Of a stretch of DNA of 64,000 nt, positions 49,424-57,994 are shown one piece after another; the stretch's first letter is position 1, and each line of letters begins with the position of its first letter. The notes beneath the pieces are model-generated. The model was not told the DNA's origin. It saw nothing but the letters and a program-made list of their open reading frames with translations, and did not search any database. This DNA is from Thermoleophilaceae bacterium (GTDB lineage: Bacteria > Actinomycetota > Thermoleophilia > Solirubrobacterales > Thermoleophilaceae). The stretch lies in assembly GCA_030447725.1 (NCBI GenBank), contig JAUJOQ010000006.1, forward strand, positions 94,639-158,638, in the 5' to 3' direction. Made by a program: the position numbers and the translations under genes.

Positions 49424-51396
49424 CGTTCGATCACCACCGCTTCGCCGTCCGAGTGGCCCGACCACCCTGGGGGCACGACGAGGGTGGAGCCTGGCAGCTC
49501 GACGATCGCCGGTCCCCGAAGGCGCCCGGCTCGGGGGCCGAGCAGCGACGTGTCGTGCCACCGGCCGTCGAACCAGGCTCGACGGCTCTCGTGCGGCTCG
49601 TCCTCGCGAGGGGAGTCGTCGGGTGCGACGCCGGCGCCGAGCTCCGCTGCCCGCAGCGCCACCGCCACGCGCACCGTGACCAGCTCGAGCTCGGCCCCGG
49701 GATCTTCGTAGCCGTAGCGCTCGGTGTGGGCGCGGTCGAAGGCGCGGCGCAGCTCGACAGGATCCGGCTCGGCCTCGCCGTCGATCGCCAGCTCGAACGC
49801 CTGCCCCGCGTAGCGCAGCTCGTAGGTGGCGCGCACCTGCGATCCCGAGCCGCCGAGCTCTTCGCGGCCGCGCGCGGCCAGACGGTGCACGACATCCGCC
49901 ACGGCCCGGCGCGTGATCGCGTCGCCTGCGAGGAGCACGCTCTCCACCAGATCGCGGCGGCGCTCGGACACGGCAAGCCCCAGCGCCGACAGCACTCCCG
50001 ACGCGGCGGGCGCCACCACGCGCCCCATGCCGAGCGCATCCGCTATCCAGGCCGCGTGCAGTGGCCCGGCGCCTCCGAAGGCGACCAGGGCGAGCTCGCG
50101 CGGGTCCACCCCCCGCTCCACCGTGACCACCCGCACCGCCTGCGCCATCTCGGCGTCGGCCACTCGCACGATGCCCGCGGCCGCCTCCTCCGTGCTCAGA
50201 GCGAGCTGCCGGGCGAGGGCGCCGACCGCCTGCTCGGCCGCGTCGGGGTCCAGCGATACCCCGCCCGCCAGGGGCGCGCCGGCATCGAGGTAGCCGAGCA
50301 GCAGGTTCGCGTCGGTCACCGTGGCCTCCCGGCCGCCGCGCCCGTAACACGCGGGCCCGGGGGAGGCGCCGGCCGACCGGGGCCCTGCGCGCAGAGCGCC
50401 GCCGGCGTCGATCCAGGCGATCGAGCCGCCGCCCGCGCCCACCGTGTGCACGTCCACCATGGGAAGAGCAAGCGACCGCCCGCCGACCTCGCGCCCGCTT
50501 GTGACGGCCACGCGTCCTTCCTCGACCAGCGACACGTCGCACGACGTGCCGCCCATGTCGAGTCCCACCGCCCCTTCGGCGCCGGTCAGGCGCGCCGCAC
50601 GCGCAGCCGCCACGGCGCCTCCCGCCGGACCTGAGAGCACCGTCCATGATCCGTGGGCCGCGGCTGTGACGGCGTCGGCCACCCCTCCGCTGGAGAGCAT
50701 CACCTCGGGGGCCGGCAGGCCTTCTGCGACAGCCCTCGCCGTGAGCCGCTCGAGGTAGCGGCGCAGCAGCGGCGAGAGTGCCGCGTCGACCACGGTGGTG
50801 GCCAGCCGCTCGTACTCGCGAAAGACGCCGGCCGTGTCGTGCGAGGTCGACACATGGGCCTCCGGAAGCGCTTCGGCCACGGCGTTCGCAACCTGACGTT
50901 CGTGGCCGGGATGGCGAAAGCCCCACAGCAGGCAGACCGCCACCGACTCGACATCGGCGTCAAGACCCTCGAGCCGGCTTCGCAGCACCTCTTGGTCGAG
51001 AGGGCGAAGCTCGCCCTGAGGTCCGCAGCGCTCGGGCGCGGGCACCCGCCTGCTCACAGGCACGATGGGGGGAGGGTGACCCGCGCACAGGCGGTACAGC
51101 TGCGGTCGCGCCTGGCGTCCCAGCTCCTCGAGGTCGGTAAAACCCTCCGTGGCCACCAGCGCGGTGTGCGCCGTGCGGCCTTCGAGCAGCGCGTTGGTGC
51201 CCACCGTCATCCCGTGCACCAGTCGCCGCACGTCGGCCGGGCGCGCGCCGGCGCCCTGCAGGGCCTCCCGCACCGCGGCCATCACACCTTCGGATTGATC
51301 GTCCGGGGTGGTGGGGGCCTTTCCGGTCACGACGCCATCGGGGCCGAGCAGGACGGCGTCCGTGAAGGTGCCGCCCACGTCGACCCCGAGGACCAT
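49420..51396 (-). CDS. hyuA: N-methylhydantoinase A / oxoprolinase alpha-type subunit
   Basis: A 658-residue protein of the HyuA family with the ATP-binding ASKHA fold: VLGVDVGGTFTDAVLLGPDG at the start, VHGMTVGTNALLEGRTAHTA, LSGPAGGAVAAARAARLTG, VGLDMGGTSCDVSLVEEGR and FGGAGPLHAAWIADALGMG. Length is typical. Coupled to hyuB by a 4-base overlap. It supplies the ATPase part of the ring-opening enzyme. Confidence 0.95.
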   Translation of the reverse strand: MVLGVDVGGTFTDAVLLGPDGVVTGKAPTTPDDQSEGVMAAVREALQGAGARPADVRRLVHGMTVGTNALLEGRTAHTALVATEGFTDLEELGRQARPQLYRLCAGHPPPIVPVSRRVPAPERCGPQGELRPLDQEVLRSRLEGLDADVESVAVCLLWGFRHPGHERQVANAVAEALPEAHVSTSHDTAGVFREYERLATTVVDAALSPLLRRYLERLTARAVAEGLPAPEVMLSSGGVADAVTAAAHGSWTVLSGPAGGAVAAARAARLTGAEGAVGLDMGGTSCDVSLVEEGRVAVTSGREVGGRSLALPMVDVHTVGAGGGSIAWIDAGGALRAGPRSAGASPGPACYGRGGREATVTDANLLLGYLDAGAPLAGGVSLDPDAAEQAVGALARQLALSTEEAAAGIVRVADAEMAQAVRVVTVERGVDPRELALVAFGGAGPLHAAWIADALGMGRVVAPAASGVLSALGLAVSERRRDLVESVLLAGDAITRRAVADVVHRLAARGREELGGSGSQVRATYELRYAGQAFELAIDGEAEPDPVELRRAFDRAHTERYGYEDPGAELELVTVRVAVALRAAELGAGVAPDDSPREDEPHESRRAWFDGRWHDTSLLGPRAGRLRGPAIVELPGSTLVVPPGWSGHSDGEAVVIER

Positions 51397-51466
51397 CGCG
51401 GCAACCTAGATGAACAGCGATCTGCCGGACGAGGCGAGCGGCGCTGCCGCCAGATTCCGCCTCCGT

Positions 51467-51898
51467 CTACGCGGCGGTGACCTCCAGCTCGCGCACGTCG
51501 TCGTCCAGGTGCTTGTGCGACGGGCAGTACTTGCTTCCCGGCAACGGCACTCGCTGGCAGGAGGTGCCCTTGCGTGTGGTGGCGTGACAGCACAGCGGGC
51601 TGCCGTCGAAGGTCACGCCCTCGCGCGCCTGGCTGTCCACGTACTGGGCGGCAAGCAGCACGTGGTGCTCGATCACCCCGTACACCCGCAGCTGGCTGCT
51701 CATGGGAAACAGCCCACGGATGTCGTTGAACAGCGTGCGCACCGGACGCGCGAAGTAGTGCCGGTCCATGGCCAGACGCTCGACGGTCGACTCGCACTCG
51801 GCCAAGAGGCGCTGGCGGCGCTCGCACACGGCATTGACGTTGCCCGGCAGGACCTCATTCGCCAATTCCCTGTAGATCGCACGGCTGAACTGATACAT
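51467..51898 (-). CDS. Small protein with a DUF5763-like zinc-finger motif
   Basis: A 143-residue protein. The N-terminal ~90 residues are helical (RRQRLLAECESTVERLAMDR). The C-terminal part has CCHATTRKGTSCQRVPLPGS then KYCPSH, i.e. C-x(5)-GT-x-C-x(8-9)-YC-x-x-H, the pattern of DUF5763 zinc fingers. A nucleic-acid or protein-binding role is possible but not shown. Confidence 0.75.
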   Translation of the reverse strand: MYQFSRAIYRELANEVLPGNVNAVCERRQRLLAECESTVERLAMDRHYFARPVRTLFNDIRGLFPMSSQLRVYGVIEHHVLLAAQYVDSQAREGVTFDGSPLCCHATTRKGTSCQRVPLPGSKYCPSHKHLDDDVRELEVTAA

Positions 51899-52037
51899 GG
51901 GCGGGCCTCCCTACCCCGTTTGACGACAGCGCGCTGCCGCCTTGTCGATCCCTCAGGACGATTGGAGCATCGCCCTGTGTAGTGACAACGAATCCAAAGT
52001 TAATTTCGGGTTAATGCTGAGCTTCGGGCCCGCGGGT

Positions 52038-52532
52038 TCAGGCCGGCTCGCCCGGGTGCAGCAGCCAGTCCATGCGCCGGCGGGCGTAGAGCAGCGGCTC
52101 CCCGTGGTCGAGACGGCCACCGGCCAGGTCGCCGATCAGGATCGTGTGGTCGTAGTGCTCGAACTTGGCCGCACGCCGGCAGCGCAGGTAGGCGAGCGCC
52201 GACAGAAGCTCGGGCACCTCGCCATCCCAGCGCCAGCCAAGGCCGGCGAACTTGTCATCCCCCCTGCCGGCGAAGACGCGCGCGACCGGCTCGTCACCCG
52301 CCCGTAGGATGTGCATCCCGAAGTGCTCGCAGCCGGCCAGCGCGCCGTGGCAGCGCGACGAGTGGCTGATGGAGGCGATCAACGAGGGGGGGTCGGCACT
52401 GTAGGAGGCCACCGACGTCGCGGCCAGGCCACAGGGGCGGCCGTCCTCGCGCCGGGCGGTGACGACGACCACCCCCGACACGAGTGAGGCCATCGCCTCC
52501 TGGAAGAGCTGAGGGACGCCGGTCTGCGTCAC
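52038..52532 (-). CDS. Flavin reductase-like protein
   Basis: A 164-residue protein of the flavin reductase/FMN-binding split-barrel family: LFQEAMASLVSGVVVVTARR, GLAATSVASYSADPPSLIAS and FGMHILRAGDEPVARVFAGR, then DHTILIGDLAGGRL. It binds FMN and would supply reduced flavin to a monooxygenase, though no such partner is adjacent. Ends 4 bases from nadB. Confidence 0.88.
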   Translation of the reverse strand: MTQTGVPQLFQEAMASLVSGVVVVTARREDGRPCGLAATSVASYSADPPSLIASISHSSRCHGALAGCEHFGMHILRAGDEPVARVFAGRGDDKFAGLGWRWDGEVPELLSALAYLRCRRAAKFEHYDHTILIGDLAGGRLDHGEPLLYARRRMDWLLHPGEPA

Positions 52533-52536
52533 GGCC

Positions 52537-54006
52537 TCAGGACCACTCCTCGAGCCCCACCCCGCCTGACCCCTCCACCACCGTGTGCCGGCCGTCGAGG
52601 GCGGGATCGGCGTCCGGAAAGTCGAGGCGCTGGTGTGCGCCGCGGCTCTCTTGACGGGTCAGACAGGAGGCGGCGATGAGCCGGGCCACCGGATACGGAT
52701 CGCCGGTCAGCTCACGCAGGCCCTCGGCGCTGCGGCGCAGCCCGGCGTGGCGCCACAGCGCCGACCGGGTCCGCGGGGACGGAGGAGCCGGCAGCCGGGC
52801 CGCCTCGGCGTCGGACGGGTCGGGCGCTGGCTCCTCCTCGCTCGCGGCGAGGGCGGCCCGGCGGCCCAGCACGAAGCACTCGGCCAGGGAGTTGGAGGCC
52901 AGGCGGTTGGCCCCGTGCAGCCCGGTGCAGGCGCACTCGCCCACGGCCAGCAGGCCGCCGACGGAGGCGCGGCCGTCGAGGTCGGTGGCTACGCCGCCCA
53001 TCGTGTAGTGGGCGGCCGGGGCCACCGGAACCGTGTCGCGCGAGGGGTCGATTCCGATCTCGGTGAGCGCCTTGACGATGTTCGGGAAGCGGCCCACGTC
53101 CACGCCGCTCATGTCGAGCGCGACGGAACGGGCGCCGCCCGTGCGCAGCTCGGCCTCGATCGCCAGCGCCACCTCGTCACGCGGCGCCAGCTCGTCGACG
53201 AAGCGCTTCCCCGAGGCGTCGTGCAGGGTCGCGCCCTCGCCCCGCACGGCCTCGGTGATGAGAAAGCCGTCCCGAGGACCGTCGCTCACGAGCGCGGTCG
53301 GGTGAAACTGCGCGAACTCGAGATCGGCCAGGTGCGCGCCCGCCGCGTGTGCGAGGGCCAGCCCGACCCCCACCGAGCCCGAGGGGTTCGTGGTCCGTTC
53401 CCAGAGCGCGGCCGCACCGCCGGTGGCGAGCACCGTGCCGCGCGACGCGATTCTCGCCTCCCCCTGGGGACCGGAGACCGACACGCCGGTGCAGCGTCCC
53501 TCGCTCATCAGGAGAGCGGTCGCGGTGGTCCGCTCGAAGATGTCGACGTCCGGGTGGGCCGCCGCCAGCGCCGAGAGCTCGCGGGTGATGCGCCGGCCGG
53601 TCGCGGCGCCTCCCGCGTGCACGATCCGGCGCGCGGAGTGGCCGCCCTCGAGGCCCAGGGCTAGGGAGCCGTGACGATCGGCGTCGAAGCGAACGCCGAG
53701 TGCCTCGAGCTCGCGCACCCGTTCCGGGGACTCCTCGCAGAGCACGCGCACCGCAGTGGCCCGCGCAGCCCCGCGGCCCGCGGCCATCGTGTCCTCGGCG
53801 TGACGGTCGGGCGAGTCCCCGGCCGCCAGGGCGGCGGCGATACCACCCTGTGCCCAGTAGCTGGCCGAGGCGGGCAGCGGCGAGCTGGACACGAGAGCCA
53901 CGCGGGCGCCCTCGTGGGCGGCGACCAAAGCGCAGAAGAGGCCGGCGGCGCCGGCCCCCACCACGGTCAGATCGGCCCGCAGCGGTGTGGAGGCTGCGCG
54001 GTCCAC
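52537..54006 (-). CDS. nadB: L-aspartate oxidase
   Basis: A 489-residue flavoprotein that oxidises L-aspartate to iminoaspartate in NAD synthesis. Visible are the FAD-binding LTVVGAGAAGLFCALVAAHE, YWAQGGIAAALAAGDSPDRH, GHSARRIVHAGGAATGRRI, FAQFHPTAL and the C-terminal GECACTGLHGANRLASNSL. I chose GTG 54006; the longer frame beyond it runs into the divergent deacetylase gene and lacks homology. nadA and nadC are not in the window. Confidence 0.94.
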   Translation of the reverse strand: MDRAASTPLRADLTVVGAGAAGLFCALVAAHEGARVALVSSSPLPASASYWAQGGIAAALAAGDSPDRHAEDTMAAGRGAARATAVRVLCEESPERVRELEALGVRFDADRHGSLALGLEGGHSARRIVHAGGAATGRRITRELSALAAAHPDVDIFERTTATALLMSEGRCTGVSVSGPQGEARIASRGTVLATGGAAALWERTTNPSGSVGVGLALAHAAGAHLADLEFAQFHPTALVSDGPRDGFLITEAVRGEGATLHDASGKRFVDELAPRDEVALAIEAELRTGGARSVALDMSGVDVGRFPNIVKALTEIGIDPSRDTVPVAPAAHYTMGGVATDLDGRASVGGLLAVGECACTGLHGANRLASNSLAECFVLGRRAALAASEEEPAPDPSDAEAARLPAPPSPRTRSALWRHAGLRRSAEGLRELTGDPYPVARLIAASCLTRQESRGAHQRLDFPDADPALDGRHTVVEGSGGVGLEEWS

Positions 54007-55037
54007 GGGTCGCCGGGTACCGTAACGCGATCGCGGCGCCGCTCTACTTTCGCCACCCCGCCTCGCTCGAGCACGACACGGGCCCGCATCCCGAGCGCTC
54101 CGGCCGAATCCGCGCGCTGGAAGCCGCTCTGGCCGACCGCGACTGGCTTGGATACGAGGTCCGGGAGGCCCCCGCGGCAAGCGAGGAGCAGCTCCTGCGG
54201 GTCCATCCACGCAGGCACATCGAGTCGGTGCGCAAGCATTGCGCCACCGGCACGCCGTTCGACGCCGATACGCCCGTGGGTCCAGGCTCCTGGGAGGCGG
54301 CGGTGCGCGCCGCGGGTGCCGCGTGCGCACTGGCAGAGGCGCTGCTGAAGGGCGAGGCGCCGACCGGATTCTGCGGCGTGCGCCCGCCGGGACACCACGC
54401 CGAGGCCGGCCGCGCGATGGGCTTCTGCCTCTTCTCCACGGTGGCAGTGGCCGCGCGCCACGCCCTGGACGCCCTCGGCGCAGAGCGCGTGATGGTGCTC
54501 GACTGGGACGTGCACCATGGCAACGGCACCAACGCGATCTTCCACTCGGCTCCGGAGGTGCTTTTCGCCAGCATCCATCAGTGGCCGTTCTACCCGGGCG
54601 GCGGGGCTCTCGCGGACGCCGGCGCCGGCGCGGGGGAGGGCTACACGATCAACCTGCCGGTGCCCGCCGGTGCGGGCGAGGACGAATGGCTGGCCTACGT
54701 CGAGCACATCGTGCTGCCCGTCGCACGCGATTATCAGCCCGATCTCGTGCTGGTCTCCGCGGGGTTCGACGCCCACCGCGACGACCCGCTGGCCGAGTGC
54801 CGGCTGGAGGCGGTCAGCTTCTCGCACCTGGCCCGCCACGCGCGCGCGCTCGCCGACGGGCTCGGAGTGCCGGTCGGCGCGGTTCTCGAGGGCGGCTACG
54901 ACCTGGCCGCGCTGACCTCCTCGGCGATGGCCACGATGGAGGCTCTGGCCGCCGGCGGTGAGGCGCGATCGGTCGAGCCGGGACCGCTTGTGGCCGTGGC
55001 GGCCGAGCAGGTCGGGCGCCACTGGCCCGCGCTCTAG
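53985..55037 (+). CDS. Histone deacetylase-like amidohydrolase
   Basis: A zinc deacetylase of the HDAC/acetoin-utilisation family. Motifs include GVRPPGHHAEAGRAMGFCLF with the catalytic His pair, VLDWDVHHGNGTNAIF with zinc Asp/His, SIHQWPFYPGGG, SAGFDAHRDDPLA (third ligand) and a late VLEGGYDLAAL. All active-site residues are present. The start is unclear: PLYFRHPASLEHD is conserved sequence but the nearest start codon in frame is GTG 53985, which overlaps the nadB start. Acts probably on acetyl-polyamines or acetyl-proteins. Confidence 0.92.
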   Translation: MWRLRGPRVAGYRNAIAAPLYFRHPASLEHDTGPHPERSGRIRALEAALADRDWLGYEVREAPAASEEQLLRVHPRRHIESVRKHCATGTPFDADTPVGPGSWEAAVRAAGAACALAEALLKGEAPTGFCGVRPPGHHAEAGRAMGFCLFSTVAVAARHALDALGAERVMVLDWDVHHGNGTNAIFHSAPEVLFASIHQWPFYPGGGALADAGAGAGEGYTINLPVPAGAGEDEWLAYVEHIVLPVARDYQPDLVLVSAGFDAHRDDPLAECRLEAVSFSHLARHARALADGLGVPVGAVLEGGYDLAALTSSAMATMEALAAGGEARSVEPGPLVAVAAEQVGRHWPAL

Positions 55038-55290
55038 GAGGAGCGCAGCCGGAACGTTGCCGGAGGAGCGCGGGCCGATCGCCTCGGGAGGAGCGCAGCC
55101 GGAATGTTGCCGGAGGAGCGCGGGCCGATCGCCTCGGGAGGAGCGCAGCCGGACTGTTGCCGGAGGAGCGCGGGCCGATCGCCTCGGGGGGAGCGCAGCC
55201 GGAACGTCGTTCCGGCGAGCACCGCACCGGGAAATTCTCGCCCGAGCACCGCACGGATGGCTCTCCGGCGAGCACCGCACCGGAGGCCCT
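55037..55290. repeat. 50-base tandem repeats followed by a second repeat family
   Basis: A 50-base unit beginning GGAGGAGCGCAGCCGGAACG recurs at 55037, 55087, 55137 and (partly) 55187; each unit is itself two related ~25-base halves sharing GGAGGAGCGC. From 55211 another ~26-base unit, CGAGCACCGCACCGG, occurs three times. The block fills the gap between the deacetylase stop and the SPOR protein. There are no unique spacers of constant length, so it is not a CRISPR array. The role is unknown. Confidence 0.9.
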
Positions 55291-55303
55291 CCGCACTTTT
55301 CCC

Positions 55304-56029
55304 CTACCGTCTGACGACCTGAGGGAACGCGCCGGGGAACCTGTTTCCCAGCCGGGCGGCGGCCGCATCCGCCTTCGCGCGGTTGGGGTACTTGCCCGCG
55401 AAGACGACGAAGAACCCGGTCGGGAGGGTCTCGAAGTCATTCGAGCGGATCACGCCGATCCTCTCGCGGCGCGTCTTGGCAGCCGACTCGGCGAAGTCCT
55501 CAGCGCTCGAGCGGTCCTCGTTTGACAGCAGCACGACGGTGAAGCCCTCGAGGTCGCGGGGCCAGGTGTACAGAGGGCCGTCCTTCACGAGACCGTCGGC
55601 CCTGGCGTCTGAGCCCGGCTCGGGTTCCTCGGGAGCGGTCCGCTCGGGCTCCGTCCCTTCGCCGGTGGCCGAGGTCTCGGGCACGTCGTCTTCACCGGGA
55701 GTCTCCGTGATCAAGGACTTCTCTTCTCCATCTCTCCCGCCGCCCTCGTCGTTCTGCGGCTGTTCGCTCACCTTCACCGGCGTTGCCGCCACCTCGCGCT
55801 CGGCGTCGCCGCTGATTGCCTGGTATCCGAGCACCGCGCCTGCTCCCGCCAGCAGCAGCAGGACGGCGGAGATCGCCACGGGGATCTTCCAGCTGGGCGG
55901 GCGGCGGTAGGAGAGTGCGACTCGCGAGCCGCACTCCAGGCACACCAGCTGACCCCGGTCGGCGGGCGCTGCGCAGGTGGGACAGGCCGTCTGAGGGCGC
56001 GCCCCCGTTTCGCGGGACGCGTCAGCCAT
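55304..56029 (-). CDS. Zinc-ribbon, membrane and SPOR-like domain protein
   Basis: A 241-residue protein: N-terminal zinc ribbon ([20 protein letters not shown]), a membrane helix ([20 protein letters not shown]), an acidic linker (~80-150), and a C-terminal SPOR-like domain ([40 protein letters not shown]). SPOR domains bind denuded septal peptidoglycan, so a cell-envelope or division role is plausible. It overlaps the upstream gene by 8 bases. Confidence 0.8.
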   Translation of the reverse strand: MADASRETGARPQTACPTCAAPADRGQLVCLECGSRVALSYRRPPSWKIPVAISAVLLLLAGAGAVLGYQAISGDAEREVAATPVKVSEQPQNDEGGGRDGEEKSLITETPGEDDVPETSATGEGTEPERTAPEEPEPGSDARADGLVKDGPLYTWPRDLEGFTVVLLSNEDRSSAEDFAESAAKTRRERIGVIRSNDFETLPTGFFVVFAGKYPNRAKADAAAARLGNRFPGAFPQVVRR

Positions 56030-56927
56030 CGGACCCCTTCTCCCACGGCTTCGACTTGGCGAGCCAGGGGGCGATCGGCTCGTCCTCGCCGTCGCGCTCG
56101 TCTGCGAGCTCTTCTGGCGCCTGTGCGGAAGGCTCGGACGCCGGGAAGGGGAACGGGACAGGCTCGCGCTCCGGCTCAGGGTCGGCCTCGGGGGCGGCTT
56201 CGGGCTCGGGCCCGGGCTCGGGCTGCGCCTCGGGCTCGGGCTGCGCCGCGGGCTCGGGCCCGGGCTCGGGCTGCGCCTCGCGCTCGGGCTGCGCCGCGGG
56301 CTCGGGCTGCGCCTCGGGCTCGGGCTGCGCCGCGGGCTCGGGCTGCGTCTGCGCCTCGAGCTCGGCCTGCGTCTCCGCCTCGGGCTCGGGCTCGGCCTCG
56401 TCCTTCGGCTCCCTCGGGATAACGGTCACCGATCCATGTGCCGCGGGGTCCCTCAGCGCCGGACCCGCGGGGGCCGGCGCGGCGCCTCCAACGGCCGGAT
56501 CGGCGGGTGCTCCGCAGGCTCCGCAGTAGCGGGCGTCGGTGGACAGTAGAGAGCCGCAGCCACCACAGGTGCCGGCGATGCCGGCGGCCACGAGGGCTAG
56601 CTCGCTGTCATCGGCGTCGAGCGCGTCGGCCAGGCCTCGCACCTCCTGGTCCACCGCCGTCAGCTCCGCGGCCTTGGCCTGCAGCAGGTCGGGCTCGCGC
56701 CGGCCGTGGCGGTGCAGTTCGTAGACCAGCGCGCCCAGGTCGAGCAACAGGGCCTCACGCATGCGCTTCTGCTCGCGCAGCCGGCGCCGCATACGGGCGC
56801 GCTCGCGGGCCCGGGGGCGCTGCCGTGCCGACTCGCCGCTCGAGCCCCCACCGTCCGGGTCCCCGTCGTGGCGCGGCGGCTCTGCGCCAGGTGGCGGGAA
56901 AGCTGTGGTCTCGACGGAGTCAGGCAC
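56022..56927 (-). CDS. Zinc-ribbon protein with a Pro/Glu repeat tail
   Basis: A 301-residue soluble protein: a basic helical N-terminal part ([20 protein letters not shown]), a helical segment ([20 protein letters not shown]), a zinc ribbon ([20 protein letters not shown]) and a ~120-residue tail of [11 protein letters not shown]-type repeats arising from GC-rich DNA repeats at 56160-56400. Forms a pair with the SPOR protein. Function unknown. Confidence 0.75.
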   Translation of the reverse strand: MPDSVETTAFPPPGAEPPRHDGDPDGGGSSGESARQRPRARERARMRRRLREQKRMREALLLDLGALVYELHRHGRREPDLLQAKAAELTAVDQEVRGLADALDADDSELALVAAGIAGTCGGCGSLLSTDARYCGACGAPADPAVGGAAPAPAGPALRDPAAHGSVTVIPREPKDEAEPEPEAETQAELEAQTQPEPAAQPEPEAQPEPAAQPEREAQPEPGPEPAAQPEPEAQPEPGPEPEAAPEADPEPEREPVPFPFPASEPSAQAPEELADERDGEDEPIAPWLAKSKPWEKGSDG

Positions 56928-56974
56928 GATGGGGCAGCGGTGGCGACGTTCACTGCGCCTCCCCGGCAGTCCGA

Positions 56975-57994
56975 CTATATCGACGGCCCGGGCGCGGGGC
57001 CGATCTCGGAGAGCGCTTCGTGGACCACTCGAAGAATGCCCTCCCGCCTGCCCTCCAGCGGGAATGTGGCGAGGATCCGCCGGCGCGCGCGCTCCTGGGC
57101 CTCCGGACCGAGGTCGAGCGCCCGCCGGACCCCGGCGGCGACCGCATCGGGATCCTGGGACTCGAGCAGGATGCCGGCATCGCCCACCACCTCGGGCATC
57201 GCCGTCACGTTCATGACCACGGGTACGCAGCCCGCGAGCATCGCCTCGGCCACCGCGAGGCCGAAGCCCTCGTGGCGAGAGGCCTGCACATACACCGCCG
57301 CCCGGCGGTAGATAGCCTCGAGATCCCCGTCGGAGAGCCAGCCGGTGAACTCCACGTTGGGAGCGGCCAGGCCGCGGAGGTGGTTGATGGCGTCGTCGTG
57401 GGCGTGGCCGACGAACACGAAGCGCACGTCGGGGAGATGGCGGGCGGCCTCCACGAAGGGCTGGTGGCCCTTCTGCATCAGCGTGGTCGTCACGAGGTGG
57501 CCGACGGTGATGGCCAGCGGCTCGCGCTCGCCCCCGGCCAGGGGCCCGAAGGGGTCGGGCACGCCGTGGTGGACCACGGTGACCCGGTCCGGATCAATCG
57601 GTGTGTTCGCGGCGATCTCCTCGCGGCTGTAGTCGGAGTTGGTGATCAGCCGGCTCGCGCGGCGCATGATCCAGCGGCTGGCCCAGCGGCGCAGGCCGCC
57701 CTGCTGGTAGCCGTAGCCGATGTCGGGCATGTTGGCCGTGTCGAAGCCTCCGACGATCTGCACGGAGGGCTTGCGCGCCAGCCACGCGAGCGTGATCGGG
57801 AAGAAGGTGTGCCAAGAGGCGAACCAGCCGAACACGAGGTCGGCGCGCATGACGGCCGGCACGATCTTCGCCAGGTTGGGCACGCGCCCGGGCTGGTAGA
57901 GGTCCTCCACCTCGTACTCCTCGGCGAGGATCGCCCGGTCGATCGCCACGAAGCTCGCCTTGCCGCTGTGCACGTAGAGCACGCGCTTCCTCAC
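56975..57994 (-). CDS. GT4-family glycosyltransferase
   Basis: A 339-residue enzyme. The N-terminal domain starts [20 protein letters not shown]; the C-terminal domain has [32 protein letters not shown] and the donor-binding [20 protein letters not shown] then [14 protein letters not shown], as in GT4 enzymes. GTG 57994 overlaps the asnB stop, so both are one operon, perhaps for a glycan or glycopeptide with amide groups. Confidence 0.9.
   Translation of the reverse strand: MRKRVLYVHSGKASFVAIDRAILAEEYEVEDLYQPGRVPNLAKIVPAVMRADLVFGWFASWHTFFPITLAWLARKPSVQIVGGFDTANMPDIGYGYQQGGLRRWASRWIMRRASRLITNSDYSREEIAANTPIDPDRVTVVHHGVPDPFGPLAGGEREPLAITVGHLVTTTLMQKGHQPFVEAARHLPDVRFVFVGHAHDDAINHLRGLAAPNVEFTGWLSDGDLEAIYRRAAVYVQASRHEGFGLAVAEAMLAGCVPVVMNVTAMPEVVGDAGILLESQDPDAVAAGVRRALDLGPEAQERARRRILATFPLEGRREGILRVVHEALSEIGPAPGPSI

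Noticed and set aside
47903-50926. A 1007-codon open frame on the minus strand running through hyuB into hyuA
   Set aside because: The first half is an out-of-frame reading of hyuA with Arg/Gly-rich composition. HyuB similarity begins only at ATG 49423, which also overlaps the hyuA stop.
55037-55290. CRISPR array
   Set aside because: Units are directly adjacent 50-base tandem repeats with no unique spacers and no cas genes nearby.
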